DNA from: Cordilura impudica
Taxonomy: Eukaryota; Arthropoda; Insecta; Diptera; Scathophagidae
Direction: 5' to 3'
DNA length: 64,000 nt
Assembly (NCBI GenBank): GCA_963682025.1
Contig: OY821519.1
Coordinates: forward strand, 145,804,312 to 145,868,311
Below the pieces are notes generated by a model. The model searched no databases, was not told the origin of the DNA, and saw only the letters and a list, made by a program, of their open reading frames with translations. This document shows positions 46,622 to 58,095 of the stretch, piece by piece (positions within the stretch are counted from its first letter, which is position 1; every line of letters starts with the position of its first letter). The translations under genes were made by a program, and so were the position numbers.

Positions 46622-47260
46622 CTAGCTGACCCGGCAAACTTCGCTTTGTCCAAAAGATTTTTTTTGATTGAAATAATTTCGAAATTCTTTTTTAACGAAA
46701 ATTATCGACCGTTAACAGATGATGTAATAATATAATTTAAATACAACACTTTCCGAATTCGGTTGAATTTAATATCTTATAATTATACGGATAGCTGACC
46801 CGACGGTCTTCGTCCCGTCCAACATTTGGCGAAAATAGAATAAAATCAAATATGAATTAAAAAAATAATAGAACAATGATTGTGATCACGATATACAACA
46901 TTTTTTGTTTTCTGCTCCGGGGCGTAAATGAATAGTGAGGATGGTTTCCAACTCGGGAACACGCAACACATAGCTGGTCGTGCGAAAAGCATGACATTTT
47001 CAGATTTATGCAGCACACTTCCAGGGACTGTCGTTGTGACTTGTTTATTGTCATGGCAAATGCAATTTTCACTGGGAACTGAACACCTTTCAACTGGAAC
47101 GTCAAATCGGTTGAAGTCAAGGGAATTCGCGGAATTAAGCATCTCCCTTGAACCGCCATTTCAAAATCCTTGCCACTATCACATTACTCATTAATTTCGT
47201 CACAATCAGTCGGGTTCCATTGCATAGTTTCGGGGCATAAGGATGACAGATCCAACTTTA
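46622..47260 (-). mobile_element. Helitron 3' end with helicase C-terminus relic
   Basis: On the minus strand it ends with CAAAGCGAAGTTTGCC, GGGTCAG and CTAG at 46622-46625, followed by T. Upstream, 47225-46846 encodes the last part of the Helitron Rep/helicase in shifted frames: KLCNGTRLIVTKLMSNVIVA, then LIPRIPLTSTDLTFQ, QFPVKIAFAMTINKSQ (helicase motif V/VI region), HDQLCVACSRVG, then FIYAPEQKTKNVVY. Two frameshifts are visible. It links the CTAG-ended repeats of this window to a Helitron source. The 5' end is undefined. Confidence 0.8.
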
Positions 47261-47837
47261 ATTCGAATTAGGAGATTCATATGTAGCTTAAATTTAAGTA
47301 TATTATTTTAAGATCCAACTTTGCTATTAAATTATGTGTAGAAGACCTGGCAAATAAAGTAAATTAAAAAGTCTTTTGACAAATTCACTCCTTCGTCTTA
47401 TATTACCGCATTAATAATTAACTTTAATGAAAATTGAGGAAATTTCAATTTTTTGTTATGCTGCTGAAATTGTTATTTATCTGAAACATTTTCCTTCAAA
47501 ACGATCCAATATATTAAAGTCCAATAATTACTTTTATGGAGCTGACCCCAGCCATTTGATTCCGCACATTTTCACACTCACACTATTAATGCCCGTAACT
47601 TCTACAAAGAGATAACTACGCGTGTAAATATCCAATAGATATCTTTACCTATCCGATAAAATTACATTGGTAATTTTAACGTTTATTTTACCTACGTGTT
47701 TCTACCGAATAGAAATCTGCTAAAATATGGCAACATTCTCGTTTGACATTTAATATTAAGTCAAAAAAATTAGTAAAATTTTGTTATTTTTATTTGTGAG
47801 AATGCCTTGTAAATAAATAAATTTTGTAAATTTAAAA

Positions 47838-48180
47838 TGTCGGGAAAAGGAATCAATAGAAGTGCGAATTTTACGGAGGAAGAAAAAAGATTATATTAAA
47901 GTTCGTGTAAAATAATAAAGGTGTTTTAGAATCAAAAGAAACAGATGCAGCCAGCAACCAGAAAAAAGCCGCCACGTGGGTAAAATTAGCAGAGAAGTTT
48001 AACCCAGCCAATGGTAGATCTCTGAAAAAGAATCTTCGAAAGAAAACTGCGAACGATAAACGAGAGATGTACAAAACAGGCAGAGGACCGGTACCGACTA
48101 TAAATTTATCATCATATGAAGAAATCCTATTATGGTTAATAGGGCCATCAGTTTTTGGTTTAGAGGATCGTGGATGAAGC
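47838..48180 (+). pseudogene. Myb/SANT-like DNA-binding protein of PIF/Harbinger
   Basis: It begins MSGKGINRSANFTEEEKRLY, the N-terminal trihelix typical of these proteins, then a TAA in a shifted stretch. The other frame continues LESKETDAASNQKKAATWVK, LAEKFNPANGRSLKKNL and MYKTGRGPVPTINLSSYEE. The K.tDa...K..aW..ia..FN pattern and the late TGrGP are family features. In PIF/Harbinger this protein works with the transposase and binds DNA. At least one frameshift near 47900 and a stop at about 48175 disable it. Confidence 0.65.
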
Positions 48181-48499
48181 GGTAAGGAATCCACTTCGAA
48201 TGTAAGTTAAAATTAATAAAGTTAAAATTTTTTTATTTATATGCATCATCTTTTTTTCATAATCATCTGTTTTCAGGATGAAGAAATTTTTGAATGCATC
48301 AAAGTTTTGGAAACCTGGCCATCAGTTTTTGGTTTAGAGGATCGTGGAGGAAGCAATAAGGAATTCACTTTAAATGTCAGTTAAAATGTATAAAATTAAA
48401 ATTTTTGTATATATGTATGTGTGCCTACAATAATCATCTTTTTTCATAATCATCTTCTTGTGTGTTTTAAATAACGATTGTGTGTTAAATAAAAATATA

Positions 48500-48658
48500 T
48501 GTGACCTTCTCCGAGAAAAGGGACCTAGTGTGTCAAAAAACGGGTTGTGTCAAAAACGGTGGATTCTGGTACCTAAAAGGGTGTAGAAACTTTAAATGCG
48601 TTTTTTCTTCAAAACTTAATTTTCACACACTAGGTCCCTTTTCTCGGAGAAGGTCACA
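48500..48658. repeat. Hairpin element, about 159 bp, inside the Harbinger element
   Basis: GTGACCTTCTCCGAGAAAAG followed by GGACCTAGTGTGT pairs base for base with the right arm (ACACACTAGGTCC then CTTTTCTCGGAGAAGGTCAC). The arms are about 33 bp with about 90 bp between. A small MITE-like foldback. Confidence 0.75.
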
Positions 48659-48899
48659 TATATGTAATAAAATAAAAATAAATAAAATTTTTCTGAGAGC
48701 ATTTTGCAAGCAATTTTAATGAATTTCTTTTTTAATTATATTTATCTAACACATTAACCAACTACAATCGTCCGTGTAAGAAACACTAATGTTTACACAG
48801 TCGATAAGTCATACCCACGAGTTAAAATTACGAAATTTGATTTACACGATAGGTAACCATGCACTAATAGATATCTATTCGTAGAAGTTACGGGCATAA

Positions 48900-49530
48900 C
48901 TCACACTAATAACCTATGAACTCACACAAATTATCTTCACTTTCCCTTTTATATTATTCAAGATACTTTTATTATTTTTAAAATTTATTTTATACGGTAA
49001 GTGACACGCCCACTTGTCCAATCCCATCCATTTTCGCCAGGGCTAATCACAGAAATAATAGATAAACTCACACAAACTTGCAAGGCTCTCCCTATCATTA
49101 TACTCGGTATATGTACATAATATTTAATCTGTACTTTGTAGGGGATGTACACCGCCCACTTATCCGATCCAGCCTATTTTCGTCAGGTGTACCTACACTA
49201 CTAACAAATGACGTCACATAAAGTATCAAAGCTCTTCCTGTCATGATATTAAGTCTGATATTCAGTGATTAATTTTTTTGTTGGTGCCACGCCCACTGTT
49301 CCGATAATGCTAATTTTTACAACGGCTACTCACAGCAACTCACAGCCATAATAGATGACCTCATACAAAGTTGCAAAGCTCTCCCTAAAACAGTACTCAA
49401 GGTACATGATGTTAAAAATTAATTTTGTATGGGAGGTACCACGCCCATTTAACCGATACCGAACATTTTCGGTATGACTATCTATATTAATAATAGATGG
49501 CCTCACACAAATTTACAAAGCTCTCCCTCT
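48900..49530. repeat. Diverged tandem repeat, about 4-5 units of about 145 bp
   Basis: Units carry CACGCCCA, TTTTCG(C/T)CAG, ACTCACA, AATAATAGAT, GCAAAGCTCTCCCT and ATAGTACTC in the same order at about 48990, 49150, 49290 and 49440. The same text precedes the Harbinger insertion (47530-47589). The resemblance to the Helitron interiors (GGGCGTGG, GCGCCATCT at 49580) suggests Helitron-derived tandem repeats. Confidence 0.65.
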
Positions 49531-50505
49531 CATAGTACTCAATATTTATGATGTTAAAATGGAATAACCACGTACAGCGCCATCTGTTGATACTTTTTGT
49601 ACTTTTGTTTTTTCCTAAACCTTCGCGTGGCAGTTGCAAACAAACTCGCAGAAGAAAGTATCCGTTTTGGTCCTGTAGTTTTCAAGTTTTAAGCGGACGA
49701 AAAAGCCACGATTCATTTTTAAAGCAAAAAACTCATTGATTCTTCTTTACTCAGCTCTGTATATACTTTTAACATTGAATTTTACTTCTTTTGTTATGCT
49801 GTACTGTTATAACTTCGGTCCAAATTAATAAATACGTCGATTTCAGTTTAAAGTATAAATTTAATCTTATTTTTATTGTTGAGCTGTAGCTCTATTTATG
49901 TATATGAATTTTGTAAGCACATACTTATTTATTTCATTCAGCATCATGAAGGGTCGTATTGCTATACTGAATGTCTTTAAATTGATTGTATGTCAATTAA
50001 ATAATATTTGTTCGGCACAAATTATGCATTGAACAACTTGTATCGTTATTGATACTTTTTTTGTTCATACACAATACATGTATTGTTATCAATACTTTAC
50101 TTATTTGACGCACAATACATAAATATATATATAATATTAATAGGCTAGGCGATTTCTTGTGACCGATGTTTTGTTCTGCCCATTTATCCTGATTTTGACC
50201 AAACGTATATTATTTGCAAGGTATTTCTCTTTCGCCATTTTGTAGATTTACAAATTTTTTAATTTTTTCCTTTATTATGAGTAAATTGCATTTATAGTTG
50301 CTACTACCACATGCATAAAATTATACATATGCTATGTGCGTTACGATAATAGTAAACCATAAAAGTGTTGGTTTGTGAATTAGCTAAGTTGAAAAATAAA
50401 GCTTCCTGGAAATTGCACTCGAATTTTGAGCGCTGGAATCTGCTAGTTTATATAAATATACAAAATATATTATATATATTGGTTAGTGAGGTACTCTACA
50501 CTAGA
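49531..50505. other. No gene seen
   Basis: AT-rich sequence. 49575-49590 holds CAGCGCCATCTGTTG. 50035-50125 has repeated ATACAATAC and GTATTG words. No protein-like frame or ends recognised. Confidence 0.45.
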
Positions 50506-50509
50506 GTAA

Positions 50510-52850
50510 GTTCGGGTAATATGGACCCCCTATTTTATTTTTACATTTTTCTGCCAAATAACGGGTGAATTTGATATTAATCTCTTCCGCCGACTGCTTT
50601 CCTAATATGTCCAACGGTATTAAGTGTAAGAGGATGTTCAAGGCATCCGAAGGTGTAGTACGAAGGGCATCAGGTATACACATGGAAGCCATTCTCTGTA
50701 CCCTTTCAAGAAGGTTGGTATTGGAGGACTTCTCTAGAGCAGACCACCAAACGATGACCCCGTACAGCAGTATTGGGCGAACTACCGCTGTGTAGATCCA
50801 GTGAGCAATTTCCGGGCTGAAGCCCCATCGTTTACCAATGGCCTTTTTGCTTGTACTTCCTCGTGAAAAGAACAAGTTCCGTTTTAGTCGGATTTACCAC
50901 TAGACCGCAACTACTTGCCCAGCTAGATAGCCTCATGAGAGCCCACTGTAGAATATCTCCAAGTGTGGATAGAAACTTCCCATTTACGGCTATGGCCACA
51001 TCATCAGCATAGGTGACAACGTCGCAGCCATGTCCATCCAACGAAACTAGCATTGAGTTCAGCGCTAAATTCCATAGAAGTGGTGACAGAACGCCTCCTT
51101 GTGGCGTTCCCCTGTTAAAAAATCGGGATATTAGAGTCGTTCCGATTTAGACGTTATCCGCCTGTTGCCAAGCAGATTTCCAATCAGCGAGATGATCACG
51201 GAGTTCACTCCTAGATTAGATAGCGCTGCTAATATCGAGTCCGGTGTGACTTTGTTAAAAGCCCCTTTTATATTCAAAAAGGCTGTTATGGTGTATTCTC
51301 CTACCGAGATCGATTTCGCAATGGTACTTACAAGCTCGTGAAGAGCTGTTTCGGTTGACCTTCCCTTGCTATAAGCGTGATGTCGCGCCGACAGCAGTTT
51401 AGGATCAATAACTCTTCGTAAGTAAGAATCTATCATACGTTCCATTGTCTTCAATATGAACGATGATAGACTTATTGGTCTGAAGTATTTTGGGACAGTG
51501 TGTGAACTTTTTTCAGCTTCAGGGGAATATAAGCTGAGTCGATACAGCAAGTGAAAAGCCTACATAGCCAAGGGGAATTGTAGTCCGACCCGTGCTGCAA
51601 TTCAGCTGGAATGATACTGTCAGGTCCTGGAGATTTGTAAGGTTTGAAGCTTCTAATCGCCCAGGTCCGTGTTGGTATGTTGACTATCTCCGTCGTACTA
51701 GCGTCTGAGTATTCTGACGCCTGTAGCGACGTATTTGCCCGGAAAATGGGTGTCCAGTAGGTGGCTAAGTGATTCCCCACTAGAGATAGCCCACGCACCC
51801 AACGGATCAAATAACCTAATGTGTGAGGGGAAGAAGCCAGAACCTTCCGCAACCTGGATGCTTTGGGGACGTCTTCTATATTATCACAGAATTTTTTCCA
51901 AGAATCACATTTTGCCATTCTAATCTTCTTCTTGTAGGTCCTAAGCTGCAGCTTGTAGGCCAACCAATCCTGGTCCACTCTTGAAGACTTTGCCTTGTTA
52001 AACAGTTTCCTGCAGGAGTCTCTACCCTGATGCAGCTCGCTAGACCACAATGGTGGTTTCTCCTTGCCCTTTGGCCTTGCCGCGGGGCAAGAAGTATCTA
52101 AGGATTTGTTAAAAACCGTCGTAATATGATCCACAAGACCATCAATGTCCGCGGAATTACGCGGTTCGGATAAGGGTATTGTCGTCAATAACCCGGCAAA
52201 GGTTTTCCTATACTTAACCCAGATTTCTTGGGACACTTTCCACCGGATCTTTTTCCCTAAGCAAAAATTCAATGTAATGGTCAGAAAAGGAGAGGTCATC
52301 CGACACCCTCCAACAATCAATTTTATCAAATAATGTGTCCGATATAAAGGTAATGCCAAGAACCTCCCTATGAATACTAGTCATAAAAGTCGGTTCATTT
52401 CCCTTGTTACTTATATATAGATTAGTATTAAGTAAGTCACTCACCTCTTTCGTTCAAATTGGTACTTCCCCAGATCGGATGGTGTGCATTGACGTCACAG
52501 CACAGCACTAATTGGTGTGTAGTCCTTTCGGCTTCCCGGATCAGCTTTGCCACATTGTCTGGCCGAATAGGCCCAGGATCACAAAAATAGTCGGAGGTGA
52601 GCCAGATTGAATTCCCATCTAACTCCAGGCTGGCCGCTATTACATCCCTGTCACTGAAATTAGATAACAATAAAATATTAAGGCTGTTCCTCCAAAATGC
52701 AGGTCCTTGGTGTACCTTTATCTTTAGCGACGAACAGCTTATAGTCGGGAGTCTTCTGTCCGCAAACTCTGCCTCCACGAACCCAGGGCTCTTGGATGAA
52801 GACTATGTCTACTTCACCTGTCGTCAGGCAGCCGTGGCGACTTTACATTG
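50510..52850 (-). pseudogene. LOA-like LINE ORF2, proximal copy (endonuclease and RT)
   Basis: The minus-strand order is endonuclease (LTSDYFCDPGPI, CCDVNAHHPIWGSTNLNERG; 52778-52437), a linker (ALPLYRTHYLIKL... to YKSPGPDSIIPAEL; 52359-51472), RT fingers (KYFRPISLSSFILKTMERMI, HHAYSKGRSTETALHEL; 51510-51330), palm DD (VVTYADDVAIAVNGKF, about 51020-50980) and C-terminal GKRWGFSPEIAHWIYTAVV, RPILLYGVIVWW to about 50510. Several frameshifts break it, and the sequence stops before any RNase H domain, so it is 3' truncated. The motifs suggest the LOA/I group; clade assignment is from memory. Confidence 0.8.
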
Positions 52851-53098
52851 ATGAAGATTTATCTGTAGGAGCCGCATCATCTGTAGCTGCCTGCACGTCC
52901 ATCTCCCTTACCGTGATTTCGGCCTCGTCCTCCGTGCTATCAAGGAGGTCATCTTCGCCACAAAATAGGCCGTGATTGGTCCTTGGTCACCCTTGTAGAC
53001 TTTTAAAAGGATTTGCCCAAAGCCGTAGGAAACTATGCCGTTTGTCCCGGTTAAATGTGGGAGGGATTCGACATTGCGTAATAGTACTACCTGTCTAC
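52851..53098 (-). pseudogene. LINE ORF1 3' fragment at the duplication junction
   Basis: Nearly identical to 54916-55165, the end of ORF1. It is joined at 53095-53098 to sequence otherwise found at about 51043. This marks the junction of the tandem duplication. Confidence 0.8.
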
Positions 53099-54915
53099 GA
53101 AACTAGCATTGAGTTCAGCGCTAAATTCCATAGAAGTGGTGACAGAACGCCTCCTTGTGGCGTTCCCCTGTTAAAAAATCGGGATATTAGAGTCGTACCG
53201 ATTTAGACGTTATCCGCCTGTTACCAAGCAGATTTCCAATCAGCGAGATGATCACGGAGTTCACTCCTAGATTAGATAGCGCTGCTAATATCGAGTCCGG
53301 TGTGACTTTGTTAAAAGCCCCTTTTATATTCAAAAAGGCTGTTATGGTGTATTCTCCTACCGAGATCGATTTCGCAATGGTACTTACAAGCTCGTGAAGA
53401 GCTGTTTCGGTTGACCTTCCCTTGCTATAAGCGTGATGTCGCGCCGACAGCAGTTTAGGATCAATAACTCTTCGTAAGTAAGAATCTATCATACGTTCCA
53501 TTGTCTTCAATAAGAACGATGATAGACTTATTGGTCTGAAGTATTTTGGGACAGTGTGTGAACTTTTTTCAGCTTCAGGGGAATATAAGCTGAGTCGATA
53601 CAGCAAGTGAAAAGCCTACATAGCCAAGGGGAATTGTAGTCTGACCCGTGCTGCAATTCAGCTGGAATGATACTGTCAGGTCCTGGAGATTTGTAAGGTT
53701 TGAAGCTTCTAATCGCCCAGGTCCGTGTTGGTATGTTGACTATCTCCGAAGCAATATCCGTCGTACTAGCGTCTGAGTATTCTGACGCCTGTAGCGACGT
53801 ATTTGCCCGGAAAATGGGTGTCCAGTAGGTGGCTAAGTGATTCCCCACTAGAGATAGCCCACGCACCCAACGGATCAAATAACCTAATGTGTGAGAAGAA
53901 GCCAGAACCTTCCGCAACCTGGATGCTTTGGGGACGTCTTCTATATTATCACAGAATTTTTTCCAAGAATCACATTTTGCCATTCTAATCTTCTTCTTGT
54001 AGGTCCTAAGCTGCAGCTTGTAGGCCAACCAATCCTGGTCCACTCTTGAAGACTTTGCCTTGTTAAAGAGTTTCCTGCAGGAGTATCTACCCTGATGCAG
54101 CTCGCTAGACCACAATGGTGGTTTCTCCTTGCCCTTTGGCCTTGCCGCGGGGCAAGAAGTATCTAAGGATTTGTTAAAAACCGTCGTAATATGATCCACA
54201 AGACCATCAATGTCCGCGGAATTACGCGGTTCGGATAAGGGTATTGTCGTCAATAACCCGGCAAAGGTTTTCCTATACTTAACCCAGATTTCTTGGGACA
54301 CTTTCCACCGGATCTTTTTCCCTAAGCAAAAATTCAATGTAATGGTCAGAAAAGGAGAGGTCATCCGACACCCTCCAACAATCAATTTTATCAAATAATG
54401 TGTCCGATATAAAGGTAATGCCAAGAACCTCCCTACGAATACTAGTCATAAAAGTCGGTTCATTTCCCTTGTTACTTATATATAGATTAGTATTAAGTAA
54501 GTAACTCACCACTTTCGTTCAAATTGGTACTTCCCCAGATCGGATGGTGTGCATTGACGTCACAGCACAGCACTAATTGGTGTGTAGTCCTTTCGGCTTC
54601 CCGGATCAGCTTTGCCACATTGTCTGGCGGAATAGGCCCAGGATCACAAAAATAGTCGGAGGTGAGCCAGATTGAATTCCCATCTAACTCCAGGCTGGCC
54701 GCTATTACATCCCTGTCACTGAAATTAGATAACAATAAAATATTAAGGCTGTTCCTCCAAAATGCAGGTCCTTGGTGTACCTTTATCTTTAGCGACGAAC
54801 AGCTTATAGTCGGGAGTCTTCTGTCCGCAAACTCTGCCTCCACGAACCCAGGGCTCTTGGATGAAGACTATGTCTACTTCACCTGTCGTCAGGCAGCCGT
54901 GGCGACTTTACATTG
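53099..54915 (-). pseudogene. LOA-like LINE ORF2, duplicated distal copy (lacks RT palm and C-terminus)
   Basis: Nearly identical to 51043-52850 with an offset of 2,056-2,065 bp. It contains endonuclease (54843-54493), linker (54424-53528) and RT fingers (53606-53187) and then ends at the junction before the YADD motif. This copy keeps 12 bases near 53750 (reading DIASEIV) that the proximal copy lacks, while the proximal copy has 3 extra bases in a G-run near 51828. Broken by the same frameshifts as the proximal copy. Confidence 0.8.
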
Positions 54916-55540
54916 ATGAAGATTTATCTGTAGGAGCCGCATCATCTGTAGCTGCCTGCACGTCCATCTCCCTTACCGTGATTTCGGCCTCGTCCTCCGT
55001 GCTATCAAGGAGGTCATCTTCGCCACAAAATAGGCCGTGATTGGTCCTTGGTCACCCTTGTAGACTTTTAAAAGGATTTGCCCAAAGCCGTAGGAAACTA
55101 TGCCGTTTGTCCCGGTTAAATGTGGGAGGGATTCGACATTGCGTAATAGTACTACCTGTCTACGGTTCCCCTCCGCATCACCAAATCTACCAATCTTCCA
55201 ATTGTGTGTTGTAAAGTTAGGATTGGAGAACTTCAGCATCTTTAACACCGATTCAGCGTCCCCGGGAGTTGCTGGAATCCAAGCATGCGCTCTAGGTCTG
55301 GACGTGATATCATGCTTTTGCACGACATCCAGTTTTGCTCCCGGCCATAGCTCTCCAAGTTTGCTGACGGCAGCCTTATACAGGGCTATTGATCGTTGAT
55401 CAGCAAAAGCAATCAACTTTGCACGGCCTTGAATCCAGCCTGCGTCGCGAAAGGTTGGAGGTGGACCTGGAATGTCCTCAAGGACGGTGAAGAACATTTC
55501 GGCTAATTTAACCTCCACATAACTCCACTTGTCCTTGGGG
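54916..55540 (-). pseudogene. LINE ORF1 (DUF4780-like), 5' truncated
   Basis: Minus-strand frame 55518-54973, 181 codons: KLAEMFFTVLEDIPGPPP, WIQGRAKLIAFADQRSIAL, LWPGAKLDVVQKHDI, HAWIPATPGDAESVLKML, NPNFTTHNWKIGRF and NGIVSYGFGQILLKVYKG. The pattern WpGA-L-V, ..NP-l-T..W, s.eL....g.l.yG.g resembles the DUF4780 domain found in ORF1 of insect LOA-type LINEs, presumably RNA-binding. In-frame sequence continues upstream (DGTIPKDKWSYVEV) to a stop, so the N-terminus is missing. Confidence 0.65.
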
Positions 55541-55854
55541 ATAGTCCCATCTCAATTTCTCATCTCCATCTCCCCTGTTAATGATGATTGCAAACATTTA
55601 ACGATTTGCTCAATGCTGTAAATAAAATAAAAACAAAATTAGTGAGAATAGTATTCCACATTATCCGGCTTGCGGTATTCGACATTAACATTTAAATTAA
55701 CAAATGTATTATAAAAAATTTAAAACTTCATAAATAAGTATAATAAGCGATAACAAATAATTCTTAATTATTTTTAAAATATTATTGCAAACGAAAATAT
55801 ATGTAACAATTCTGAATGACATCATACCTCGAACATAGTAGCGAAAAAGTCTAA

Positions 55855-56487
55855 GGCCCAATTCACCCCACGATTTTTGACGGCGTCGTTTTTCTTAAAT
55901 CTCTTTTGAAGCTGCTACCAAAAACCTATTGCATTCATACGATGATTTTTAGTTCCATCCCTTTTCTTTAAATCTGCTTTAGTTTATTTTTCGCATTAAG
56001 AAAAATAAAAAAAATATGAATTAATCTAAATTCAAATTATCTTTTTTATTTTTCAATTCAATTTATTTATTTTTTTTATACTAAATAATTTATCATAATT
56101 TTTCACCTATATACAAAAACCTATTTAATATTTTAATTATTAAGAGTAGAATGATTAGAATATCTAACCAAATAGCAGAACGTATCAGTATTTAAAAAAT
56201 TGAAGGTAAACATATTCAGTTTAAGGAAATTATGCATATATTAAATAAAAAATAAATAAAAATGGAAGCGATTCTTGATCTCGCTGAAGTGGCCACTTCA
56301 AAGTACGAAAAAGAATAAAACGCAACAAGAGAAAAGAAATGAGTCTAAAGAGATATATGAAAAAAGTCGTGAAAAACAGAAATCGTGTCTTTTTGTTTAC
56401 CCCTCTTGCTTCTCTACACCGTTCGTCTACAAACAACAAAAGACGTCGGAAAACGACGTCATCAAAAGTCGCCGTGTAAACACAGCC
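55855..56487. mobile_element. PIF/Harbinger-type MITE, TAA duplication
   Basis: The left end GGCCCAATTCACCCCACGAT and the inverted right end GGCTGTGTTTACACGGCGAC continue as TTTTTGACGGCGTCGTTTTTC and TTTTGATGACGTCGTTTTCC. TAA flanks both sides (55852-55854 and 56488-56490). 633 bp, AT-rich interior, no gene; the ORFs at 56230-56556 are artefacts. Confidence 0.85.
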
Positions 56488-56490
56488 TAA

Positions 56491-57154
56491 CACACCCAGA
56501 AATGGTTTTCGACTAACGGTCAACTTACCGTTACGAGTATTTTCGTAGCCCAACATGTAATCTTAATACATTTTGATATGAAACGTGGATGTAAACCCAG
56601 ATTTGCGAAAAACATTAGTTTTCGAAAAAAGGGGGGTTCCGCATTACCCACGTATCCCACAATATCCGAACTTACTCTTCGTTACAATGCATAATACTGT
56701 ATGTCTTTGCCAAATTTTGTTATTAATTGTTTATTTTAATGCTGCTCATTTATATTACTCAAATTTCGGACATTTATGTTTTTGAGGAGTAAAAGTTACC
56801 TCTTTTAATGGGGTATTTTCCAGCCTAGTTCCTATATATAAGTAGCATCGGATATGAACCTATATTCATATTTTCTGTGTACATTTGTAGCCTCATTATG
56901 ATTGGATATAAGATCCTAAAATGGTATTGACTGACTATAACTGTCTTACATATTTTTGCTTAAAATCAAAATAATTACAAATTACTGTAATCATTTAAAA
57001 AATAACAGGTCATACTCGTATTACAATTATAAAGGTATTGAGAAGTATGGGTAGGTCTTAAAAATTGAAAATACAAATACCTATTTAGTTGATTATGAAA
57101 AAATTCCACTTATTCATAATATGTTTGGGAAACTCTCATAGCTATGTAAGTGTG
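56491..57154. other. No gene seen
   Basis: A 66-codon plus-strand ORF at 56585 has no family features. No repeats of the window were recognised here. Confidence 0.4.
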
Positions 57155-57157
57155 TAT

Positions 57158-58095
57158 AGCTCTGTTTCCAGTAAAAACCAGTAAAAATCGAAATTTCAAA
57201 GAGTAAGAAAAATTAGTTTTCAAAAACATAAATATCCAAAATAGTAAACGAACAGCAATTTGTAAGAATTTGCAAGTTCATAGAAACAGCTGATTGTAAA
57301 CACTTTTGAAAGTGAAGAAGAAGTTAAACTCTAAATGAAAAAAATATATATATATGTATATATCTTAATTAGAAGAATTTATTTTATTTAACATGTTAAA
57401 ATATTCATTGAAACTAATATCATTACCATTTGGTTTTGAAAATAATCATTTATTATGAATGAAATTGGCAGATACATATACATATTTTGATGTGTAAACA
57501 TCTATACGCGCAGGGGGTTAAATTTCTAATCCACAATACAATCACAAAAACAGCGTAATATGTGAGCGTAAGATCTTACGCGTAACATGTAAGCATTAAG
57601 ACAAATCGGTGTGACATGATTGTTTGGTGAAAAAATTATGATATGTAATAACCTTTTTGTCGCTGTTTTCTGCATTTTATTTTTTTACAGATGTTTACAC
57701 ATCTCCCCTGTGATCGGACTCACATGATATTTTTTTTTTTGGCAGGAACCGGTTTTAAAAGATTAAAATTAATGAAACCTTGTTATGTGAATATTTACTT
57801 ACTTCTTGTTTCGTTAATTTCCTCAGAATTATTTAAAATTTTTGCACAAAAATAGAATTGCAGTATTTTTGCTTTATTTACCACAAAACTCAATCAAATG
57901 TTTTTTCTTGCTTGCTGATTCTTACTGGCAAAAATATATCCAACAAAAACTAGCAAGTTTTCAGAAAATGAACTGTCACTTTACGCTCTCATTTGTTCTC
58001 TTTTACTGGGTTTTTGAAGTAAACGAATAGGATTCAGTAAATTTTGTGATAATTTGTACAAATTATTACAAATTATCACGTAAACGAACAGAGCT
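57158..58095. mobile_element. MITE with AGCTCTGTT ends, copy 1 (upstream of the host gene)
   Basis: Ends AGCTCTGTTTCCAGTAAAAA and, inverted, AGCTCTGTTCGTTTACGTG; TAT on both sides (57155-57157 and 58096-58098). Homologous to 60635-61285 throughout, apart from the 240-bp insertion at 57489 and a few small segments. It ends 318 bp before the start codon of the host gene. The 62-codon ORF at 57842 is inside it and unsupported. Confidence 0.8.
57489..57728. mobile_element. GATGTGTAAA...CACATGAT element, copy 2 (nested)
   Basis: Absent from the corresponding place in the sister MITE (about 60992-61003, CATATTTTTTTTTTTTGC), which acts as the empty site. Collinear with 11795-12159. Insertion is in a T-run, so the duplication length cannot be read. 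Confidence 0.75.

Larger units (their letters stand above)
47590..48896 (+). mobile_element. PIF/Harbinger element with Myb-like gene, TAA duplication
   Basis: The ends TGCCCGTAACTTCTAC and GTAGAAGTTACGGGCA are exact inverses. TAA flanks both sides (47587-47589 and 48897-48899). The second PIF/Harbinger-type protein (Myb/SANT-like) is partly present; no DDE transposase was found, so it is non-autonomous. A segment GCCATCAGTTTTTGGTTTAG to CACTT is duplicated at about 48146 and 48319, and a 158-bp hairpin sits at 48500. Confidence 0.85.
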
